The notes beneath the pieces were generated by a model. The model saw only the letters and a list, made by a program, of their open reading frames with translations. It was not told where the DNA came from and made no database searches. From an uncultured Oscillospiraceae bacterium (GTDB lineage: Bacteria > Bacillota > Clostridia > Oscillospirales > Oscillospiraceae), in assembly GCA_905205085.1 (NCBI GenBank), contig CAJLCG010000030.1, forward strand, positions 1 through 21,553: DNA of 21,553 nt. Direction: 5' to 3'. Shown here piece after piece: positions 14,436-21,553 of this stretch. The translations under genes and the position numbers were made by a program. Positions within the stretch are counted from its first letter, which is position 1. Each line of letters begins with the position of its first letter.

Positions 14436-16844
14436 TCAGCCCAATCCAAGCAGCATGCCGATGGTGTGCACCAGCAGGGAGGCCACATAGGCCACACCCA
14501 GCTGCCAGGCAATGGAGAAGAGGGTCCATTTGGTGCTCTGCATCTCCCGGGCCAGGGTGGACACCGCGGCCACGCAGGGCACATACAGCAGGATAAACAC
14601 CAGCATGGAGAAGGCGGCCAGGGGGGTAAAGCCGGTCATGGCGGCGGCCACCTGGGCGCTGGTGGCGGTGAGGGCGAAGCCGTAGAACATAGACAGGGAG
14701 GAGACCACCATCTCCTTGGCAATGAGGCCGGTGAGCAGGGCCACCGCTGCCTGCCAGAAGCCAAAGCCCATGGGGGCAAAGATGGGGGCGATCCATCCGC
14801 CGATGGTGCCCAGCATAGAGGTGGAGGCGTCCTCCACCATGTGCAGGGAGAAGTCAAAGGACTGGAGCAGCCACAAGATCATGCTCATCAGCAGGATGAG
14901 GGTGCCCGCCTTGATAAGGAAGCCCTTCACCTTCTGCCACACGTGGGTGGCAATGTTTTCCATAGAGGGCAGGCGGTAGGGGGGCAGCTCCAGCACAAAG
15001 GGAGCGGGCTCTCCGGCAAAGAGGGTGTGCTTAAAGAAGATGCCGGACAGTATGCCTACCACCATGCCGATCACATACAATCCAAAGACCACCAGGCCGG
15101 CCCAGGGGCCGAAGAAAGCTCCGGCAATCATGCCGTATACCGGCAGCTTGGCCGAGCAGGACATGAAGGGAATGAGCAGGATAGTCATGCGCCGGTCCTT
15201 CTCATTTTCCATAGTCCGGGCGCCCATAATAGCGGGCACCGAGCAGCCAAAGCCCATCAGCATGGGAATAAAGGCCTTGCCGCTCAGGCCAAAGCGCCGT
15301 AGCAGCCGGTCCATAATAAAGGCGGCGCGGGACATGTAGCCCGAGTCCTCCAGGAAGCTGAGGAAGAAGAACAGCAGGGCAATCTGGGGCAGGAAGGAGA
15401 GCACTCCGCCTACACCAGCGATGATGCCGTCGCACACCAGGCTGATGAGCACGGGGGATACGTTTCCGGCGGTCATGGTGTCCCGCAAAAAGCCGGAGAA
15501 CAGGTCAATGAGGGCACTTACCCCATCCTGGAGCCAGGAGCCGAAGGGGCCGAAGGTGATGACAAACATCACCAGCATGGCGCACAGGAACAGGGGCAGG
15601 GCAGTGTATTTGCCGGTGACAATGCGGTCGACGCGCTGGCTGAGAGTGGGCCGGCCGCTGGTGTTTCCTTTGACCACGGAGGCTTTGACCACCCGCTCGA
15701 TGTACTGGTAGCGGCTGTCAGCGATGAGGGTCTCCCGGTCGCCCAAGTCGCTGGAGGCCTCATACTGGGCGATGATCTGGTCCAGCTTTTTCTGGGTGTC
15801 CGGAGGCAGATTCAGAGCCTTGGAGACGATTTCATCTCCCTCCAGCAGCTTGATAGAAGCCCAGTGGGCGGGGAGGTTGGCGGCATAGGCCGCGTCGTGA
15901 ATGAGCTCGCCCATCCGGTGGTGGATATCGTGGGTGAACTCATCGTATAGGTCGTCGGGCTCAAAGGTGTAGCCCAAGTGCATCTGCCGGTGGGCCACCT
16001 CCAGCAGCTCATCCAGTCCCTCGCCGGTGCGGGCGGTGATGGGTACCACCGGCACGCCCAGCTCCCGGGACAGACGCTCCACATCGATATGGTCCCCGTG
16101 GGCCTGGACCTCGTCCATAAAGTTTAAAGCCAGTACCATAGGGCGCTCCAGCTCCAGGAGCTGAACGGTGAGGTAGAGGTTACGCTCCAGGTTGGTGGCG
16201 TCCACAATGTCGATGATGGCGTCGGGGCCCTCGCCGATGATAAAGTCTCGGGCCACGATCTCCTCCATGGAGTAGGGGGACAGGGAGTAGATGCCGGGCA
16301 GGTCCACCACGGTGAGCTCCCGGTCACCCAGGTGGGCAATGCCCTCCTTTTTCTCCACGGTGACGCCGGGCCAGTTGCCCACGTACTGGTTGGAGCCGGT
16401 GAGGGCGTTAAACAGGGTGGTCTTGCCGCAGTTGGGGTTGCCCGCCAGCGCCACCTTCATGGGGCGGTTGTCGTGGGCGTTGTGGTCGTAGTCCTTGCCG
16501 TGGTGCTCCAGCTCGTGGACGTGGTCCCGCAGCTGGCGGCGGATGGCCTCCGGGTCCTGGCTGCGGTTTGATGTGTTGGGGGAAGGAGTGCGGCGGGGTG
16601 TGCCGATTTGGATTTGAGCCGCGTCATCCTTCCGCAAAGATAGCTCATAACCCCGTAAAGACACCTCTAGCGGGTCGCCCAGAGGGGCGATCTTGGTTAC
16701 CTTCACCACCGTACCGGGGGTCAGGCCCATGTCAACCAGGCGGCGTTTCACCGCGCCCGACTGATTGCCCACCGACAGGATCATACCGCTCTCGCCAGGG
16801 GAGAGCTCCTGTAAGGTGCGTGGGGCGTTTTTCGTTTCTTCCAT
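14436..16844 (-). CDS. feoB: Ferrous iron transporter FeoB with fused N-terminal FeoA domain
   Basis: An 802-aa inner-membrane Fe(II) uptake protein. Residues about 12-81 are a complete FeoA (SH3-like) domain. Residues 82-128 are a linker with six His between 108 and 124. FeoB proper starts near 129. The G protein has G1 'GNPNCGKTT' (135-143), switch I 'PGVTVEKKEG' (159-168), G3 'DLPG' (181-184) and G4 'NFMD' (241-244). The membrane part (about 412-802) carries both Gate motifs with Cys534 ('GFGCSVPA') and Cys563 ('MSCSAKLPVY'), which the family uses near the pore. Most organisms encode FeoA separately; the fusion guarantees equal dosage. The ATG at 16844 follows AGAGAGGA. It has its own promoter and is the first gene of a two-gene unit with the HAD phosphatase. 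No clear Fur or DtxR box could be read by eye. Confidence 0.96.
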   Translation of the reverse strand: MEETKNAPRTLQELSPGESGMILSVGNQSGAVKRRLVDMGLTPGTVVKVTKIAPLGDPLEVSLRGYELSLRKDDAAQIQIGTPRRTPSPNTSNRSQDPEAIRRQLRDHVHELEHHGKDYDHNAHDNRPMKVALAGNPNCGKTTLFNALTGSNQYVGNWPGVTVEKKEGIAHLGDRELTVVDLPGIYSLSPYSMEEIVARDFIIGEGPDAIIDIVDATNLERNLYLTVQLLELERPMVLALNFMDEVQAHGDHIDVERLSRELGVPVVPITARTGEGLDELLEVAHRQMHLGYTFEPDDLYDEFTHDIHHRMGELIHDAAYAANLPAHWASIKLLEGDEIVSKALNLPPDTQKKLDQIIAQYEASSDLGDRETLIADSRYQYIERVVKASVVKGNTSGRPTLSQRVDRIVTGKYTALPLFLCAMLVMFVITFGPFGSWLQDGVSALIDLFSGFLRDTMTAGNVSPVLISLVCDGIIAGVGGVLSFLPQIALLFFFLSFLEDSGYMSRAAFIMDRLLRRFGLSGKAFIPMLMGFGCSVPAIMGARTMENEKDRRMTILLIPFMSCSAKLPVYGMIAGAFFGPWAGLVVFGLYVIGMVVGILSGIFFKHTLFAGEPAPFVLELPPYRLPSMENIATHVWQKVKGFLIKAGTLILLMSMILWLLQSFDFSLHMVEDASTSMLGTIGGWIAPIFAPMGFGFWQAAVALLTGLIAKEMVVSSLSMFYGFALTATSAQVAAAMTGFTPLAAFSMLVFILLYVPCVAAVSTLAREMQSTKWTLFSIAWQLGVAYVASLLVHTIGMLLGLG

Positions 16845-16894
16845 AGTTTCGGTCCTCTCTGCTTACAACAAAAACATAACTGTTTCGACCATAT

Positions 16895-16923
16895 ATTTTA
16901 CCCAAGGGATAGGGAGTTTTCAA
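16895..16923 (-). promoter_or_regulatory. Promoter of feoB
   Basis: On the minus strand TTGAAA (16923-16918) and TAAAAT (16900-16895) are separated by 17 nt, 50 nt before the feoB ATG. The leader is A/T-rich. No recognised iron-regulator box overlaps it. Confidence 0.7.
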
Positions 16924-16990
16924 GGGAAGCAGGGCATTTTTTGGCCGGACAGGGGAAAGAGAAGAGAGAAATTTGTGCCCGGTTACCCTC

Positions 16991-17019
16991 TGGAAACTGG
17001 CGTGGGAGTGTGGTATAAT
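16991..17019 (+). promoter_or_regulatory. Extended -10 promoter of the unknown-protein/nuclease pair
   Basis: TGGAAA (16991-16996) and TATAAT (17014-17019) are separated by 17 nt; the -10 is preceded by TGG, giving an extended -10 (TGnTATAAT). It lies 43 nt before the ATG at 17063 and is divergent from the feoB promoter, about 70 bp away. Confidence 0.8.
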
Positions 17020-17062
17020 CTCCTTTAACCCACAATTTTTCCGCCGCAGAGGAGGAAGGTCC

Positions 17063-17452
17063 ATGACGCTGATTTTATGTGTGGATGACCGGGGTGGCCT
17101 CATGTTCAACCGCCGCCGTCAGAGCCAGGACCGCCTGGTGCGGGCAGATATGCTCCGCCTGTGTGGGGAACGGCCGTTGGCTGTCAGCCCCTACACCGCC
17201 CGGCAGTTTGCGCCGGAGGACCGTGTGAAGGTAGTGGATCAGCCAGGGGAGGAGGATATCTTCTTCCTGGAGGATCTGCCGCCCCAGCCCTTTTTAGAGC
17301 GGGCGGAAAAACTTGTTTTGTACCACTGGAACCGGGTTTACCCCGGGGATGTCCACATTGTTTTGCCTCCCCAGGGTTGGAACCTGGAGGAGCAGGTGGA
17401 ATTTCCCGGCCATTCCCACGAAACGATCACAAGAGAGGTCTATTCCCGATGA
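17063..17452 (+). CDS. Small conserved protein of unknown function
   Basis: A 129-aa soluble protein starting at the ATG at 17063 after GAGGAGGAAGG; the longer in-frame reading begins upstream of the promoter and is rejected. The opening 'MTLILCVDDRGGLMFNRRRQ' (residues 1-20) followed by 'SQDRLVRADML' looks like a family I have seen as short conserved Clostridia proteins, sometimes labelled ribonuclease Z by transfer. I see no metallo-beta-lactamase HxHxDH motif, so that label is not supported. Other visible elements are 'SPYTARQF', an acidic 'EEDIFFLED' strand and 'LYHWNRVYPGD'. It has no signal peptide or membrane helix. Its stop overlaps the ATG of the nuclease lipoprotein (ATGA), so the two are coupled. 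Function unknown. Confidence 0.85.
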   Translation: MTLILCVDDRGGLMFNRRRQSQDRLVRADMLRLCGERPLAVSPYTARQFAPEDRVKVVDQPGEEDIFFLEDLPPQPFLERAEKLVLYHWNRVYPGDVHIVLPPQGWNLEEQVEFPGHSHETITREVYSR

Positions 17453-18327
17453 AACGCCTGAACACAGCTCTTCTGTCCCTGCTTTTGCTGGTGTGCATGC
17501 TGCTCTCTGCCTGCGGCGCGATGCCTCAGGGGAGCGGCAACAGCGCCACCTTGGAGAACATTCCCGCCTATTCTGGGCAAGCCTATGTAGAGATCAATGA
17601 CAACCAGCCCTCCTTTACCAAGGACGAGCTGGTCACGGAGAGTTTTGAGGAATACAGCCCGCTGGACAGCCTGGGCCGTTGCGGCGTGGCCTACGCCAAT
17701 GTAGGGCTGGATACCATGCCCACCGAGGAGCGGGGCAGCATTGGCCAGGTGAAGCCCTCCGGCTGGCAGACGGTGAAATACGACTGCGTGGATGGCAAGT
17801 ATCTCTATAACCGCTGTCACCTCATTGGCTATCAGCTCACTGCCGAGAATGCCAATAAGGAGAACCTCATTACTGGTACCCGGTACTTAAATGTAGAGGG
17901 CATGCTTCCCTTTGAAAATCTGGTGGCCGACTACGTAAAGGAGACGGAAAACCACGTGCTCTACCGGGTCACTCCCATCTTTGAGGGGGACAACCTGGTG
18001 GCCAGCGGCGTGCAGATGGAGGCCATGTCCGTGGAGGACAACGGCGAGGGCGTGTGCTTCAATGTCTACTGCTACAACGTCCAGCCCGGGGTGACCATTG
18101 ACTACGCCACCGGCGACAGCTGGTTGGAGGAGGATGCACCCACCGGCGGTGACAGCAGCACTTCCCAGGAGGAGAGCTATGTCCTGAACACCAGCTCCAA
18201 GAAGTTCCACCGTCCCGACTGCTCCGGCGTGGACAGCATGAGCCCTGAAAACCGCGAGGACTACACCGGCACCCGCCAGTCTCTCATCGACCAGGGCTAT
18301 TCCCCCTGCGGCACCTGCAAACCTTGA
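17449..18327 (+). CDS. Surface lipoprotein DNA/RNA non-specific nuclease with C-terminal Cys/His module
   Basis: A 292-aa lipoprotein. Residues 1-22 are a lipoprotein signal peptide with lipobox 'LSAC' (Cys22 is the lipidated residue). Residues about 60-215 are a DNA/RNA non-specific endonuclease (beta-beta-alpha-metal) domain of the streptococcal DNase type. 'NRCHLIGYQL' (121-130) has His124 where the general base sits in the DRGH family, and 'NLITGTRYLNVEGMLPFEN' (139-157) holds Asn148 and Glu156, likely metal-binding. A Ser/Gly linker follows. The C-terminal module 'FHRPDC...CGTC' (about 253-290; His254, Cys258, Cys287, Cys290) is the short Ada-like metal-binding domain often attached to Firmicutes surface nucleases. 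The start overlaps the previous gene (ATGA). Likely roles are DNA scavenging from the medium or competence-like uptake; extracellular action is inferred from the lipobox. Confidence 0.92.
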   Translation: MKRLNTALLSLLLLVCMLLSACGAMPQGSGNSATLENIPAYSGQAYVEINDNQPSFTKDELVTESFEEYSPLDSLGRCGVAYANVGLDTMPTEERGSIGQVKPSGWQTVKYDCVDGKYLYNRCHLIGYQLTAENANKENLITGTRYLNVEGMLPFENLVADYVKETENHVLYRVTPIFEGDNLVASGVQMEAMSVEDNGEGVCFNVYCYNVQPGVTIDYATGDSWLEEDAPTGGDSSTSQEESYVLNTSSKKFHRPDCSGVDSMSPENREDYTGTRQSLIDQGYSPCGTCKP

Positions 18328-18384
18328 CCTACTTTTTTCGAGAAAAAAGTAGGCAAAAAAGCTTTCTGCGAAGCTCCGCTTCGC
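18328..18384 (+). repeat. Two adjacent inverted repeats after the nuclease gene
   Basis: CCTACTTTTTT (18328-18338) pairs with AAAAAAGTAGG (18343-18353) around CGAG. Then GCGAAGC (18368-18374) pairs with GCTTCGC (18378-18384) around TCC. Neither stem is followed by a T-run, so these are not standard terminators. The layout suggests a small dispersed hairpin element or mRNA 3'-end stabiliser. The rest of 18385-18453 holds nothing I recognise. Confidence 0.5.
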
Positions 18385-18453
18385 CTCTCGCCCGCCCTGA
18401 AAGTATTTGAAAATAGAAAAATGGGCACCACGCCTACACCGCTATGTCAATAG

Positions 18454-18491
18454 AAAAACGCGAAGTCTGATTGTTCAGACTTCGCGTTTTT
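18454..18491. terminator. Bidirectional terminator between the nuclease and cbiC
   Basis: A 17-bp perfect stem (18454-18470 with 18475-18491) around TTGT, core CGCGAAGTCTGA/TCAGACTTCGCG, has an A-run on one side and a T-run on the other. It terminates the plus-strand pair and, read on the minus strand, the cobalamin operon, whose last stop codon begins at 18493. Confidence 0.93.
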
Positions 18492-19138
18492 TATCGTTCA
18501 AAGGTTCGGTAGAGCAGGGCGTTGCAGATGGCTGCCGCCACCGTGGAACCGCCCTTCCGGCCCATAGCCACAATGGCAGGGACCTCCAGCTTGTTGCACA
18601 GCTCCAGCATGGCCTCCTTGCTCTCTACCACGTTCACAAAGCCCACCGGGACAGCGATGACAAGGGAGGGACGGAGTTTACCGGCCTCCATCAATTCGCA
18701 CATGCGCAGCAGAGCGGTCGGGGCGTTGCCCACCGCAAAGATAGCGTTGGGGTGCTCCTGAGCCCAGCGGTCCACCGCTGCCACCGCCCGGGTGGTGCCG
18801 TTGGCTTGGGCCGCCTGGGCCACCTCCGGGTCTGCCATATAGCAGAAGCGCTCTACACCCAGCTGGGTGCAGGCCCGCTGGTTGATGCCGGAGCGGGCCA
18901 TATTGGTGTCGGTGACAATGGGAGTGCCGACACGCAGAGCTTCCACGCCCGCCGCCGCCGCGCCGGGGGTAAACACCAGATTTTTGGCATAGTCAAAGTC
19001 GGCGGTGGTGTGGATGGCCCGGCGTACCACATCGGCGCAGTCGGGCTCTAAGATGATACCCATGTCCTCCAGCTCCTGCTGGATGATGCGCATGCTCTCC
19101 CCCTCGATGCCGCTGGGGGTATGAAAGGTCAAATTCAA
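18491..19138 (-). CDS. cbiC: Cobalt-precorrin-8 methylmutase (TTG start)
   Basis: A 215-aa cytosolic enzyme of corrin-ring synthesis that moves the C11 methyl of (cobalt-)precorrin-8 to C12, giving (cob)hydrogenobyrinate. The family pattern is strong: 'RRAIHTTADFDYAKNL' near residue 40, with His43 at the position of the catalytic His of CobH; 'PIVTDTNMARSGI' (about 76-88), 'AVGNAPTAL' and a C-terminal 'RKGGSTVAAAICNALLYR'. The start is chosen as TTG at 19138: AGGAGG lies eight bases upstream, it overlaps the cbiET stop, and the resulting length and His43 position fit the family. The alternative ATG at 19171 lies upstream of that ribosome site and adds 11 unmatched residues. It is the last gene of the cob cluster and ends in a strong terminator. 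Confidence 0.93.
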   Translation of the reverse strand: MNLTFHTPSGIEGESMRIIQQELEDMGIILEPDCADVVRRAIHTTADFDYAKNLVFTPGAAAAGVEALRVGTPIVTDTNMARSGINQRACTQLGVERFCYMADPEVAQAAQANGTTRAVAAVDRWAQEHPNAIFAVGNAPTALLRMCELMEAGKLRPSLVIAVPVGFVNVVESKEAMLELCNKLEVPAIVAMGRKGGSTVAAAICNALLYRTFER

Positions 19139-20352
19139 ACCAGTGCCTCCTTCCGCCCGGTGATGATCCACACCGGGTTTTGTCCCATCATCAGATGGAG
19201 TTCTCCCGCCTCTCGGCTCCGGGCCACGGTAACTTGGCTGATCTGGGGCTCCATGCCCAGCTGGGTCATGGCAGCCACTGCTGTGCCCAGGGTTTCCACC
19301 GCGATAGCAGTAATACAGAACCGAGCGGCAGGATTTTTGTGGAGCGCCTCCTCCAGGATGGCGGGCAGTTCTCCACCGCTGCCCCCGAGAAAGACCGCGT
19401 CCGGGGCAGGCAGCTGGGACAGAATTTCCGGGGCCCGGCCCTGGGTCAGCTCCAGGTTATAGACCCCAAACTTTTCCCGGTTGGCCCGAATGAGGGAGCA
19501 GGCCTCCCCCTTACACTCCACGGCGCACACCTTGCTGTGGGGGGCCAGCAGGGCCAGTTCCACCGACACCGAGCCGGTGCCTGCCCCCACGTCCCAGTAG
19601 GTTTCTCCGTCCCGCACTTCCAGCTTGCCGATGGCGGCGGCGCGGACTTCTTGTTTGGTCATGGGCACGTCGCCCCGCAGGAAAGCCTCGTCGGGCAGGC
19701 CCTGGGAGCAGGCCGGACGGCAGGAGGTGTACCCTTCCACTAGAAGCACAGTAAGGGGGGAGAAAGCCCGTCCCGCCAAGCGGGAGACGGAATCGGAGAA
19801 AATTTCCTCCTGGGGGTAGGAGAGGGACTGCCCCACCGTGGCAGTCAGGTGGCCCATTCCAGCCTGGGTCAGACGTTCGCACAGAGAACCGGCCCCTTCT
19901 GAACCGCTGGTAAGGAAAAACACCGGCTTGCCGTGGGCGGAGAGCACCTCTCCCACCGGGTCACAGCTAAGTCCATGGGCAGACACAATGCTCCACTCCT
20001 GCCAGGAGCGGCCCAGATGGGCCGCAAAATATTGCAGGCTGGAGATGCCAGGCAGCACCTGGAAGGGGATGTGCTCTGCTTCCAGCAGAGGAACCAACAT
20101 GCGGGCTCCGGAGTAAAACCCGGTGTCGCCGCTGTACAGCACGCAGGGGTTCTGCCAGTCCTGCCCCTTCAAAATTTCCACAATTTCCGCCGATTTGGTG
20201 GAAAACTTCCGGGGCACCGACTGGGGCAGGGGGCACTCCTCCAGCAGCCGCCGGGAGCCGATCAGTCCGTCCGCCTGCTGCAAGGCGGCAGCGGCCGCTG
20301 CCGTCAGGGTGGTGGGATTGCCCAGCCCCACCCCTACCAGAGTCACTTCCAT
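19135..20352 (-). CDS. cbiET: Fused cobalt-precorrin C5/C15 methyltransferase-decarboxylase (CbiE-CbiT)
   Basis: A 405-aa cytosolic bifunctional enzyme. CbiE (about 1-208) methylates C5 of the corrin ring; CbiT (about 219-405) decarboxylates the C12 acetate and methylates C15. Both use S-adenosylmethionine. CbiE is recognised by 'VGVGLGNPTTLT' (6-17), 'YSGDTGFYSGA' (73-83) and the 'PGISSLQYFA' loop (101-110). CbiT starts with the characteristic 'GLPDEAFLRGDVPMTKQEVRA' block near 218-238 (the family writes it as D-x-x-F) and has the SAM-binding 'DVGAGTGSVSVELA' (254-267). The fused form corresponds to CobL of the aerobic pathway. The ATG at 20352 follows GGAAGGAG, 18 nt after the cbiJ stop; its stop overlaps the TTG start of cbiC. 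Confidence 0.95.
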   Translation of the reverse strand: MEVTLVGVGLGNPTTLTAAAAAALQQADGLIGSRRLLEECPLPQSVPRKFSTKSAEIVEILKGQDWQNPCVLYSGDTGFYSGARMLVPLLEAEHIPFQVLPGISSLQYFAAHLGRSWQEWSIVSAHGLSCDPVGEVLSAHGKPVFFLTSGSEGAGSLCERLTQAGMGHLTATVGQSLSYPQEEIFSDSVSRLAGRAFSPLTVLLVEGYTSCRPACSQGLPDEAFLRGDVPMTKQEVRAAAIGKLEVRDGETYWDVGAGTGSVSVELALLAPHSKVCAVECKGEACSLIRANREKFGVYNLELTQGRAPEILSQLPAPDAVFLGGSGGELPAILEEALHKNPAARFCITAIAVETLGTAVAAMTQLGMEPQISQVTVARSREAGELHLMMGQNPVWIITGRKEALV

Positions 20353-20370
20353 GACGCTTACTCCTTCCGC

Positions 20371-21099
20371 TCAATCCTGGGTCAGCCAGGACAAAATTTC
20401 TTCCAGGGAATCTCCCGTCTCCGGCGGGCGGCCAATGACTACCAGCTCGGCCCCTGCCTCCCGGGCGGCTGCTGCCTTCTCTTCAAATCCGCCCGCCCGG
20501 CCTCCGTCTTTGGTCACCAGATACCGGATGTGGTATTGTTCCAGCATGGCCCGGTTCAAATCCTGGGAGAAGGGTCCGTGGAGGGCGATAATATTTTTCG
20601 TAGGAATCCCCGCTTCCTGGCAGGCTAAAATGCTCTCTACAACCGGCAGAACCCGGGGGAAAAGCCGCTCACGCTCCAGATTTCGAAACGCGGAGAGCCC
20701 TTTTGCCCCAATGGCCAGCAGCACATTGCCGCCCCGCTTCGCCAGCCACCGGGCAGCCTCCTCTGGGCTCTCCACCCAGTGACCCGCTTCATGGGCGCTC
20801 TCCTCCCGCAGGAGCCGCCGCAGCGGCACCCCCACCGCCTCACAGGCCGCCCGGACATTCCGGGAGACCTCCACCGCGTAGGGGTGGGTGGCGTCCACGC
20901 AGCGGTCAAAGTTTTTTAAAAGCGCTGCCATCTCCGCCCCTGTCTTTCGCCCTACCAGGGGTGTGATGCCGGATAACCCTGCCAGCTCCTGGGCGCCCAG
21001 AGAAGTGGCTACGCTCACCGTGGCAGGCAGTCCCCGCTGGGAGAGAGCCTGGGCCAGCAGCCGCCCTTCGGTGGTGCCGCCGAAAATCAGAATGCTCAT
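20371..21099 (-). CDS. cbiJ: Precorrin-6A/cobalt-precorrin-6A reductase
   Basis: A 242-aa cytosolic NAD(P)H-dependent reductase of corrin synthesis (CbiJ in the anaerobic numbering, CobK in the aerobic one). The N-terminus 'ILIFGGTTEGRLLA' (3-16) is the nucleotide-binding start typical of the family, and 'CVDATHPYAVEVSRN' (about 67-81) is its hallmark active-site stretch. Length matches the family (about 240-260 aa). The ATG at 21099 overlaps the cbiH stop (ATGA), giving tight coupling, and cbiET follows after 18 nt. Specificity for cobalt-precorrin-6A rather than precorrin-6A is inferred from the anaerobic host type and the CbiET/CbiC context. Confidence 0.95.
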   Translation of the reverse strand: MSILIFGGTTEGRLLAQALSQRGLPATVSVATSLGAQELAGLSGITPLVGRKTGAEMAALLKNFDRCVDATHPYAVEVSRNVRAACEAVGVPLRRLLREESAHEAGHWVESPEEAARWLAKRGGNVLLAIGAKGLSAFRNLERERLFPRVLPVVESILACQEAGIPTKNIIALHGPFSQDLNRAMLEQYHIRYLVTKDGGRAGGFEEKAAAAREAGAELVVIGRPPETGDSLEEILSWLTQD

Positions 21100-21553
21100 T
21101 TCTTGCCCTCATAGCCCCGGGGGGTCACCAAGTTTTCCCCAATCTGCCGGGTGGAGGTGGAACCAATGAACACGGTGGTGAACATATCCACCTCCGCATC
21201 CCGCAATTCTTGCAGGGTGAGCAGCCGTTTTTCCCGCCCGTCCCGGCCGATATTTCGCACCCAGCCGCAGGGGGTATCTGGGGCGCGGTGCTTGAGAAGA
21301 ATGTCGCAGGCCCGGCGCAGGTGATCCCGCCGCTTTTTACTCATGGGGTTATAGAGGCACACGGAGAAGTCTCCTGCCCCGGCGCACTCCAGCCGCTTTT
21401 CAATGACTTCCCAGGGGGTGAGCAGGTCGGACAGGGAAATGACCGCAAAGTCGTGCATCAGGGGGGCACCCAGCACCGCCGCCCCGGACAGAGCCGCCGT
21501 CACGCCGGGAATCACCTCAATTTCCACATCCGGGAACTGGACCGACAGCTCCA
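21096..21553 (-). CDS. cbiH: Cobalt-precorrin-3B C17-methyltransferase, C-terminal part (runs off the window)
   Basis: The last 151 or so codons of a SAM-dependent corrin methyltransferase; the reading frame stays open to the window edge, so the 5' end lies beyond base 21553 and the GTG at 21527 is not a real start. CbiH (CobJ) methylates C17 and drives ring contraction. Visible family sequence includes 'EVIPGVTAALSGAAVLGAPL' (the SAM/substrate loop), 'SLSDLLTPWEVI', 'DFSVCLYNPMSKKR' and the C-terminal 'MFTTVFIGSTST...TPRGYEGK'. The block 'YNP.SK.R' with 'TPRGY' distinguishes it from CbiF and CbiL. It is the first visible gene of the operon, overlapping cbiJ by 4 nt; upstream cob genes are expected outside the window. 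Confidence 0.93.
   Translation of the reverse strand, partial: ELSVQFPDVEIEVIPGVTAALSGAAVLGAPLMHDFAVISLSDLLTPWEVIEKRLECAGAGDFSVCLYNPMSKKRRDHLRRACDILLKHRAPDTPCGWVRNIGRDGREKRLLTLQELRDAEVDMFTTVFIGSTSTRQIGENLVTPRGYEGKK

Noticed and set aside
16845..17062. Fur or DtxR iron box between feoB and the divergent operon
   Set aside because: I could not find a convincing GATAAT-type inverted repeat or DtxR-like palindrome; only promoters are supported.
17063..17452. Annotation of the 129-aa protein as ribonuclease Z
   Set aside because: It is too short and lacks the metallo-beta-lactamase HxHxDH motif.
18385..18453. Cobalamin riboswitch associated with the cob genes
   Set aside because: The cob operon is read toward this end, so its leader lies beyond base 21553; nothing here resembles a B12 box.

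Overview
The window reads as a chromosomal segment from a moderately GC-rich, Gram-positive (monoderm) gut-type Clostridia, most likely an Oscillospiraceae/Flavonifractor-like lineage. This is an inference from strong AGGAGG ribosome sites, SLH-anchored wall proteins, a FeoA-FeoB fusion, an orphan tail-fibre-like protein and an anaerobic-type cobalamin operon. I see no tRNA, rRNA, CRISPR array, transposase or integrase.

Layout. (1) 1-3766: one very large secreted SLH (S-layer homology) protein with extreme codon bias, its promoter, and a strong bidirectional terminator. (2) 3765-4490, minus strand: an orphan protein with a phage tail-fibre-type N-terminus. (3) 4700-7108, plus strand: an AraC-type regulator, then a cytidylate-kinase-like protein and a class I glutamine-amidotransferase-fold hydrolase that overlap by 4 nt. 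A second bidirectional terminator follows. (4) 7111-13398, minus strand: a five-gene operon of TetR repressor, membrane-fusion adaptor, MacB-type ABC ATPase, MacB-type permease and SLH wall-anchored protein. It is preceded by a consensus-like promoter abutting a perfect 19-bp palindrome, the likely TetR operator. (5) 13547-16923, minus strand: feoB (FeoA-FeoB fusion with a His-rich linker) followed by a Cof-type HAD phosphatase, with its own promoter and terminator. (6) 16991-18327, plus strand, divergent from feoB: a small conserved protein of unknown function overlapping a lipoprotein nuclease that carries a C-terminal Cys/His module. (7) 18491-21553, minus strand: the 3' part of a cobalamin corrin-ring operon, cbiH (partial)-cbiJ-cbiET-cbiC, with overlapping or closely spaced genes.

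How the genes fit together. The most interesting unit is the TetR-controlled exporter. A Gram-negative-style MacAB pair (adaptor, ATPase, permease) is encoded with an S-layer/wall-anchored protein, and the adaptor appears to contain two successive lipoyl/coiled-coil/beta-barrel units instead of one. A monoderm has no TolC, so I infer that the duplicated adaptor and the SLH protein may form a wall-spanning export path or a substrate-handling station. The cob genes cover C17 methylation/ring contraction, the precorrin-6A reduction, C5/C15 methylation with decarboxylation, and the methyl shift to hydrogenobyrinate/cobyrinate. The remaining genes are ordinary housekeeping or small orphan modules.
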